Assembly (NCBI GenBank): GCA_022800665.1 | Contig: JAAWQS010000002.1 | Location: 42,570-106,569 of the forward strand | DNA from: Oscillospiraceae bacterium | GTDB lineage: Bacteria; Bacillota; Clostridia; Oscillospirales; Oscillospiraceae | Length of the DNA stretch: 64,000 nt | Reading direction: 5' to 3' | The notes under the pieces: generated by a model | What the model was told of the DNA's origin: nothing | The model's database searches: none | What the model saw: only the letters and a program-made list of their open reading frames with translations | In this document: positions 58,299-64,000 of the stretch, one piece after another | Position numbering within the stretch: the first letter of the stretch is position 1 | How the letters are laid out: every line of letters starts with the position of its first letter | Position numbers and translations under genes: made by a program

Positions 58299-59209
58299 AT
58301 TTGCGGGTGAATCTGGCGGGTATCGAGCTGGATAATCCGGTGATTCCTGCCAGCGGTACCTTCGGCTACGGCTATGAGTTCGCGGAACTGTACGATATCA
58401 ACTGCCTGGGAACCTTCTCCTTCAAGGGCACCACCAGAGAACCCCGCTTCGGCAATCCTACCCCCCGTATTGCAGAGTGCTCTGCCGGAATGCTCAACGC
58501 GGTAGGACTGCAAAATCCCGGCGTGGAGCGGGTGCTGTCGGAGGAGCTGCCTAAGCTGAAAGCCTGTTTCCATAAACCGGTGATGGCGAATGTCAGCGGT
58601 TTTTCCGTGGAAGAATACGCCTATACCTGCGCACGCCTGGACAAAGCGGAACAGGTGGGCTGGCTGGAGGTCAACATCTCCTGTCCCAACGTCCACAACG
58701 GCGGTATGAGCTTCGGCGTATGCCCGGAGGCGGCGGCTGCGGTCACGAGAGCGGTGAAGGCGGTGACGGCAAAGCCGGTGTTTATGAAGCTCAGTCCCAA
58801 TGTCACGGATATTGCATCCATTGCCAAAGCCTGTCAGGACGCAGGGGCGGACGGTATCAGCCTTATCAACACCCTGCTGGGGATGCGTATTGACCTGAAA
58901 TCCAGAAAACCGCTGCTGGCCAACGGAACCGGCGGCTTCTCCGGCAGAGCCGTACTGCCCGTAGCCCTGCGGATGGTGTACCAGGTATACGAGGCCGTGG
59001 ACATCCCGGTGATTGGAATGGGCGGCGTCAGTTCGGCGGAGGACGCGGTGGAGATGATGCTGGCCGGCGCTACCGCCGTGGAGGTAGGCGCGGCCAATCT
59101 GGTCAATCCCTTTGTCTGCAAAGAAATTATTGACCAACTGCCAGAGGTAATGGTAAAATATGGTATACACAGTTTGAAAGAAATCATAGGAGGCGCGCAT
59201 CATGGGTAA
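58292..59209 (+). CDS. pyrD: Dihydroorotate dehydrogenase (class 1B)
   Basis: [55 protein letters not shown]. Confidence 0.95.
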   Translation: MVDLRVNLAGIELDNPVIPASGTFGYGYEFAELYDINCLGTFSFKGTTREPRFGNPTPRIAECSAGMLNAVGLQNPGVERVLSEELPKLKACFHKPVMANVSGFSVEEYAYTCARLDKAEQVGWLEVNISCPNVHNGGMSFGVCPEAAAAVTRAVKAVTAKPVFMKLSPNVTDIASIAKACQDAGADGISLINTLLGMRIDLKSRKPLLANGTGGFSGRAVLPVALRMVYQVYEAVDIPVIGMGGVSSAEDAVEMMLAGATAVEVGAANLVNPFVCKEIIDQLPEVMVKYGIHSLKEIIGGAHHG

Positions 59210-59906
59210 GGACGTCATCATCGCTCTGGATTTTGAGAGCAAGGAAAAAGCCCTGAGCTTTCTGGACCAATTCGCCGGAGAGCCGAAAAAGCCCTTTGTG
59301 AAAATCGGTATGGAGCTGTACTACGCCGCCGGACCGGATATCGTACGGGAGATCAAAGCCAGGGGCCACCAGATTTTCCTGGACCTGAAGCTCCACGATA
59401 TTCCCAACACGGTCAAAAAAGCCATGTCGGTTCTGTCCGGTCTGGATGTGGACATGCTCAACCTCCACGCCGCCGGGACAAAAGCCATGATGGAGGCCGC
59501 TCTGGAGGGCGTGACCCGGCCTGACGGCTCCCGTCCCCTGGTGATTGCCGTGACCCAGCTGACCTCCACCAGTCAGGAGCGGATGGAGGGCGATCTGCTG
59601 ATTCGCGAGCCCATTGACCAGGTGGTGCTCCACTACGCCCAATGCGCGCGGGACGCAGGGCTGGACGGTGTCGTCTGCTCCCCCCTGGAGGCGGGTAAGG
59701 TCCACGGGGCCTGCGGGGAAACGTTCCTCACCGTAACGCCGGGGGTGCGGTTTGCCGATGGCGACGTGGGCGATCAGGTGCGGGTGACGACGCCGGAAAA
59801 GGCGCGGGAAATCGGTTCCGACTATATCGTCGTGGGACGGCCTGTGACCCAGGCGGCGGACCCGGCTGCCGCATACAGACGGTGTGTGGCGGAGTTTGTG
59901 GGGTAA
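59202..59906 (+). CDS. pyrF: Orotidine-5'-phosphate decarboxylase
   Basis: [18 protein letters not shown]...[17 protein letters not shown]-type motif ([15 protein letters not shown]). Confidence 0.95.
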   Translation: MGKDVIIALDFESKEKALSFLDQFAGEPKKPFVKIGMELYYAAGPDIVREIKARGHQIFLDLKLHDIPNTVKKAMSVLSGLDVDMLNLHAAGTKAMMEAALEGVTRPDGSRPLVIAVTQLTSTSQERMEGDLLIREPIDQVVLHYAQCARDAGLDGVVCSPLEAGKVHGACGETFLTVTPGVRFADGDVGDQVRVTTPEKAREIGSDYIVVGRPVTQAADPAAAYRRCVAEFVG

Positions 59907-59909
59907 GCC

Positions 59910-60932
59910 ATGTGGAACATTATTCTGTTTGACCTGGATGGCACGCTGACCGATTCCCAGGCGGGAATTATCAACTCTGTAAAAAATGCGCTGGACTACT
60001 TCGGCATCCAGGAAAAACGGGAAAATATGACCTGCGTTGTGGGACCGCCCCTCCACGACACCTTCCGGGAAATCTACGGCTTTAATGCAGAACAGATTTC
60101 CGTGGGGACCGCCAAGTTCCGGGAGTATTTCAACGAAAAAGGCTGGCTGGAGAATGCGCCGTATCCTGGGATTGCGGAGCTGCTGCAGACGCTGAAAGCG
60201 GCGGGAAAGCAGCTGGTAGTGGCTACGTCCAAGCCGGAAGCTTTTGCCGTGCGGATTCTGGAACGCTTTGGGCTTGCGCATTATTTTGACCACATCTGCG
60301 GCGCGCCGATGGACGAGCAGTCGGGGGCGAAGAAAGCCCAGGTCATCAGCAATGCCCTCAGTTATTACGAACATGCCGGTTGGAATACCGACGCGGTGAT
60401 GGTGGGCGACAGAAAGTACGACGTCATCGGCGCACACGAGAAGGGTCTGGCTGCAATTGGCGTTCTGTACGGCTACGGGGACCGGGAGGAGCTGGAGGAA
60501 GCGGGAGCCGATTTTGTGGCCGGGGATTTGGAGGAGCTGCGGGAGCTGCTGCTGTTTGACGCGGAGATTGGCCGGAGATGGTTCCAAGCCTTTGCGCCCG
60601 CTGTCAAGCCGGAACAGGTCTGCCGGTATATCCGCTCCAAATGCCTCAGCTCCTGCATGTGGACGGAACTGTCCTCGTCCCACTGTCTGGAGGGCGCGGA
60701 GGCCAGGCGGGTCTTTGACGCCCAGGAGTATGCGCGGGCAATTGTCTTCAAGGAGGGCTTTGACTGTGCGGGAAAAACCTGCAAAGTCACTGCCGCCGAG
60801 CTGGATCAGGAGGACGGAGACCTGTACGTGGTGGATGAAAATTTCCGCTGGACCTATGTACACACCCATGAGGACGGATGGTGCGGACCGTATTTCTGCT
60901 GGAATGCTGCAAACGGCATAAGCGGGAGCTAG
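59910..60932 (+). CDS. HAD phosphatase (PGP-like) fused to a C-terminal DUF4275-like domain
   Basis: FDLDGTLTDSQAG, VATSKPEAF, MVGDRKYDVIGA; C-term SSCMWTELSSSHCLEGAEARRVFD...LYVVDENFRWTYVHTHEDGWCGPYF. Confidence 0.75.
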   Translation: MWNIILFDLDGTLTDSQAGIINSVKNALDYFGIQEKRENMTCVVGPPLHDTFREIYGFNAEQISVGTAKFREYFNEKGWLENAPYPGIAELLQTLKAAGKQLVVATSKPEAFAVRILERFGLAHYFDHICGAPMDEQSGAKKAQVISNALSYYEHAGWNTDAVMVGDRKYDVIGAHEKGLAAIGVLYGYGDREELEEAGADFVAGDLEELRELLLFDAEIGRRWFQAFAPAVKPEQVCRYIRSKCLSSCMWTELSSSHCLEGAEARRVFDAQEYARAIVFKEGFDCAGKTCKVTAAELDQEDGDLYVVDENFRWTYVHTHEDGWCGPYFCWNAANGISGS

Positions 60933-60989
60933 AGGGCTGCACCGGCAGTTATGCACAAAGCAATATTTATATACGCAAAGGAGAAGACT

Positions 60990-61631
60990 ATGGAAAAGAT
61001 CAGCGAACGGATTGCAAAGGACCTGTTACAGATCAAGGCCGTGTTCTTCCGCCCGGAGGAACCCTTCACCTGGGCCAGCGGCATCAAAAGCCCGGTCTAC
61101 TGCGACAACCGTCTGACCCTCACCGCCCCGGAGGTGCGAAACGACGTGGAAAACGCACTGGCGGAGACCATCAGACAGGCGTATCCGGACTGCGAGGTCC
61201 TGATGGGTACCTCCACCGCAGGGATCGCCCACGCTGCCATCACCGGCCATATCCTGGGCCTGCCCATGGGCTACGTCCGCTCCGGCAATAAGGACCACGG
61301 ACGGCAGAATCAGATTGAAGGACGGCTGGAAAAAGGCCAGAAGACGGTGGTGGTGGAGGACCTCATCTCCACCGGCGGCAGCGTCATCGAGGTGGTCAAC
61401 GTGCTCCGGGAGGCGGGCGCGGAGGTCCTGGGCATCGTGAGCATCTTCACCTATGGAATGCAGAAGGGCCTGGACCGTCTGGCTGCGGCTAATGTCAAAA
61501 ACGTCAGCCTGACCAATTTCGATATCATTGCCCAGGTGGCCGCGGCAGAAAACTATATCAAACCGGAGGATGTGGACCGGCTCATCGCGTTCCGCAACAA
61601 CCCCTCGGATGAAAGCTGGATTGGGAGGTAA
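60990..61631 (+). CDS. pyrE: Orotate phosphoribosyltransferase
   Basis: [32 protein letters not shown]. Confidence 0.95.
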   Translation: MEKISERIAKDLLQIKAVFFRPEEPFTWASGIKSPVYCDNRLTLTAPEVRNDVENALAETIRQAYPDCEVLMGTSTAGIAHAAITGHILGLPMGYVRSGNKDHGRQNQIEGRLEKGQKTVVVEDLISTGGSVIEVVNVLREAGAEVLGIVSIFTYGMQKGLDRLAAANVKNVSLTNFDIIAQVAAAENYIKPEDVDRLIAFRNNPSDESWIGR

Positions 61632-61633
61632 TT

Positions 61634-62548
61634 ATGAGAAGCTTAATCGACATTCTGGACCTGTCCACGGAGGAAATCAGCCAACTGGTGGCCACTGCCA
61701 CAGATATTATCAAGGACCCCGCCGCCTACGCCCACAAGTGCGACGGTAAAATTCTGGCGACGCTGTTCTTTGAACCCTCCACCCGTACCCGCCTGAGCTT
61801 TGAGTCCGCCATGCTGAGCCTGGGCGGACAGACCCTGGGCTTCTCCGAAGCCTCCAGCTCCTCCGCCGCCAAGGGCGAGAGCGTAGCCGATACCGTGCGC
61901 ACCGTCAGCTGCTACAGCGATATCATCGCCATGCGCCACCCCAAGGAGGGCGCGCCCCTGGTCGCCGCCATGCACGCCGGCGTACCGGTAATCAACGCCG
62001 GGGACGGCGGACACAACCACCCCACACAGACCCTCACCGACCTGCTGACCATCCACCATGAGAAGGGCCGGTTCGACAACCTGACCGTAGGCTTCTGCGG
62101 AGACTTGAAATTCGGCCGCACCGTCCACTCCCTCATCAACGCCCTCAGCCGCTACCAGGGCATCCGTATCGTGCTCATCTCCCCGGAGGAGCTGAAGCTG
62201 CCCAGCTATGTGAAAAAGGACGTGCTGGAGAAAAATAATATCGTATACGCGCAGACCACAGACCTGGAAGCCGTTATGCCGGAGCTGGACATCCTCTACA
62301 TGACCCGCGTCCAGCGGGAGCGGTTCTTCAACGAGGAGGACTATCTGCGCCTGAAGGACAGCTATATCCTGACGCCGGAAAAACTGTCCGGCGCAAAGGA
62401 TACCCTCAGCATCCTGCACCCGCTGCCCCGTGTGAATGAAATCTCCGTGGCGGTGGATAAGGACCCGCGGGCCGCTTACTTCCGCCAGGCCCGGTATGGC
62501 CGCTTTATCCGTATGGCTCTGATTATGAAGCTCTTGGACATTCAATAA
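61634..62548 (+). CDS. pyrB: Aspartate carbamoyltransferase catalytic subunit
   Basis: [28 protein letters not shown]. Confidence 0.96.
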   Translation: MRSLIDILDLSTEEISQLVATATDIIKDPAAYAHKCDGKILATLFFEPSTRTRLSFESAMLSLGGQTLGFSEASSSSAAKGESVADTVRTVSCYSDIIAMRHPKEGAPLVAAMHAGVPVINAGDGGHNHPTQTLTDLLTIHHEKGRFDNLTVGFCGDLKFGRTVHSLINALSRYQGIRIVLISPEELKLPSYVKKDVLEKNNIVYAQTTDLEAVMPELDILYMTRVQRERFFNEEDYLRLKDSYILTPEKLSGAKDTLSILHPLPRVNEISVAVDKDPRAAYFRQARYGRFIRMALIMKLLDIQ

Positions 62549-62566
62549 TAAAGGGGGATACGAACC

Positions 62567-62989
62567 ATGATTATCGACGCCATTAAAAACGGCATTGTCA
62601 TCGACCACATTGCCGCCGGGAAAGCCATGGACCTGTATCAGATTCTGGGCCTGGGGGACCTGGACTGCTCCGTGGCGATCCTGAAGAACGTCACCAGCGG
62701 TAAGCTGGGCAGGAAAGACATCATTAAGATCGACCAGAATTTGGAGCTGGACTGGGACGTCATCGGCTATGTAGACCCCAATATCACAGTCAATATCATC
62801 CGGGACGGCGAGCAGGTGGAAAAACGCCAGCTGAAACTCCCCGATACCATCACCAACGTCCTCCACTGCCGTAACCCCCGCTGCATTACCTCCATTGAGC
62901 AGGAACTTCCCCAGACTTTTAAGCTCACAGACCGTACCGCACGGGTGTACCGCTGCCTCTACTGCGAGACGAAGGCGGGAAAGAAATAA
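62567..62989 (+). CDS. pyrI: Aspartate carbamoyltransferase regulatory subunit
   Basis: IKNGIVIDHIAAGKAMDLYQILGL, C-x4-C...C-x2-C zinc region. Confidence 0.95.
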   Translation: MIIDAIKNGIVIDHIAAGKAMDLYQILGLGDLDCSVAILKNVTSGKLGRKDIIKIDQNLELDWDVIGYVDPNITVNIIRDGEQVEKRQLKLPDTITNVLHCRNPRCITSIEQELPQTFKLTDRTARVYRCLYCETKAGKK

Positions 62990-63042
62990 GAGAAAGCGAG
63001 AATTCTGTCTAAACGCTGTCTGCTCAGGCGGATGAGAAAAAC

Positions 63043-63075
63043 CTCCCGTGCTGTTTTGGCATGGGAGGTTTTTGG
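63043..63075 (+). terminator. Terminator of the pyr operon
   Basis: AAACCTCCCgtgctgttttggcatGGGAGGTTTTT. Confidence 0.75.
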
Positions 63076-63086
63076 GGCGCAGCATC

Positions 63087-63139
63087 AAAAAGGCTCCCCT
63101 GAAAGGGGAGCTGGCACGCGAAGCGTGACTGAGGGGTTC
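63087..63139 (+). repeat. 53-bp hairpin-containing interspersed repeat, copy 1
   Basis: AAAAAGGCTCCCCTGAAAGGGGAGCTGGCACGCGAAGCGTGACTGAGGGGTTC, exact match to 63488-63540. Confidence 0.9.
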
Positions 63140-63239
63140 GCTGCTTCCTAGAGGGGACGTTTGGAAGAAGTTCTCGTTTTATCAGTTGAAATTTTCCCGT
63201 TGCGGAGGTATACTATATTTAAGCAGAAAGGCGGTGAAA

Positions 63240-63503
63240 ATGATGACAGCATTGAGACAACAGGCCCTGCAGCTTGTCAAACAGATTCCAGACGATCAGG
63301 TGCCAGACATCATTCAGTACCTGCATTCCCTCCTGGGAAACGTAGGACATCCCCTTGAAGATGAAGCCACGATTTCTCCAAAATTGAAAGCGTTTTTGGA
63401 CCTGGAGAAGATGGTCAAACCCGTACCAGAGCTGGACTGCAAGAAAGAGTTAGAAACGGCGAGGGATGAAAAGTATGGTCATTCTGAAAAAAGGCTCCCC
63501 TGA
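63240..63503 (+). CDS. Antitoxin-like small protein; C-terminus runs into the 53-bp repeat
   Basis: MMTALRQQALQLVKQIPDDQVPDIIQYLHSLLG...KKELETARDEKYGHSEKRLP; SD agaaaggcgg; last residues (KRLP) encoded by repeat copy 2. Confidence 0.6.
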   Translation: MMTALRQQALQLVKQIPDDQVPDIIQYLHSLLGNVGHPLEDEATISPKLKAFLDLEKMVKPVPELDCKKELETARDEKYGHSEKRLP

Positions 63504-63540
63504 AAGGGGAGCTGGCACGCGAAGCGTGACTGAGGGGTTC
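63488..63540 (+). repeat. 53-bp hairpin-containing interspersed repeat, copy 2
   Basis: Identical to 63087-63139. Confidence 0.9.
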
Positions 63541-63581
63541 ACTTCCCAACAGAAATAATTTTTCTCATAAAAATAAACTAC

Positions 63582-63610
63582 TTGTCAAAGCGTGGAAAAC
63601 GTGGTATGAT
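63582..63610 (+). promoter_or_regulatory. Promoter of structured RNA copy 2
   Basis: TTGTCA-N17-TATGAT. Confidence 0.7.
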
Positions 63611-63616
63611 AATAGC

Positions 63617-63857
63617 AACGAGGCAAATAATAAGGCAGGACATGGGCGATCGGAAGTCACCCATGCCCCTATGCAGGAGAAGAGTCCTCCTACACAATAG
63701 CATTTGCTACGCCAGCTCCTATTATAACAGTCTTCCCATCTTTTTTCAATACCCAGTTTTTTCATCTCCTAACTGCGGAGGACTGTTTGTTTCATAATAC
63801 GGGGTTTGTGTTTTGCACTTATGCGGTGTGGGGTAATTATATCCTGCACCGCTTTTT
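63617..63857 (+). ncRNA. Structured RNA, about 240 nt (copy 2)
   Basis: Highly similar to the minus strand of 1873-2106, terminator GCGGTGtGG..CC.GCACCGCTTTTTG. Confidence 0.6.
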
Positions 63858-63972
63858 GTTTGTCTCGGCGGGAAACGGTCCGGCGGGATGCGGGCAAAAA
63901 CGCCCGCCCCGTCCGGGGCCAACCCGGCGAGATTTTGTGTCCATATGGCAGAAGCTGTAGGGAAGGAGAGGT
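63858..63972 (+). ncRNA. GC-rich nested-hairpin leader (copy 2)
   Basis: Similar to the minus strand of 1757-1872; TATGGCagaaGCTGTA retains pairing through wobble. Confidence 0.55.
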
Positions 63973-64000
63973 ATGGTAGACTACAAGAAAATGTATCTGA
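63973..64000 (+). CDS. Start of second copy of the MVDYKKMY small protein (truncated by window end)
   Basis: ATGGTAGACTACAAGAAAATGTATCTG = MVDYKKMYL; SD GGAAGGAGAGG. Confidence 0.6.

Noticed and set aside
63565-63765. Minus-strand 66-aa ORF (MKKLGIEKRWEDCYNRSWRSKCYCVGG...) also seen at 1910
   Set aside because: Arises from the antisense strand of the structured RNA; conservation is best explained by the RNA. Kept only as a reminder that a Cys-containing peptide is formally possible.

Overview
This 64 kb window is a high-GC chromosomal segment, probably from a gut Firmicute of the Oscillospiraceae/Clostridia type (inferred from gene content: full spoIIIA operon, SLH proteins, BspA-type LRR proteins). 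Recognisable blocks, left to right: an M17 aminopeptidase; an oligopeptide ABC transporter cluster with cutC, a cytoplasmic transglutaminase-like protein, a ROK regulator and an alpha-L-fucosidase; DUF1858/TrmK/Nif3/YebC housekeeping genes; an Rpn-type nuclease; an HTH-flavodoxin fusion; NfeD; the spoIIIAA-AH sporulation operon; rpsO-pnp; guaB, arginase and large surface LRR/SLH proteins; rubrerythrin, recD2, uvrA, uvrB, radC, bioY; and a pyrC-K-D-F-HAD-E-B-I pyrimidine operon.

The most unusual signal is a non-coding and small-ORF module present in inverted orientation at both window ends (about 1574-2141 on the minus strand, and about 63582 to the window end on the plus strand). It has a consensus promoter (TTGTCA-N17-TATGAT), a structured RNA of about 240 nt ending in an intrinsic terminator, a second GC-rich nested hairpin leader, and a 60-aa small protein (MVDYKKMY...). 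The two copies differ mainly in hairpin loops or by changes that preserve pairing, which suggests a selected structured RNA.

Other candidates are an orphan promoter-hairpin-terminator transcription unit between uvrA and uvrB with small ORFs on both strands, an apparently decapitated toxin-antitoxin locus bracketed by exact 53-bp repeats, an anti-Shine-Dalgarno hairpin loop upstream of an LRR protein, and an HTH-flavodoxin fusion. All family assignments come from reading the protein sequences; no database search was run.
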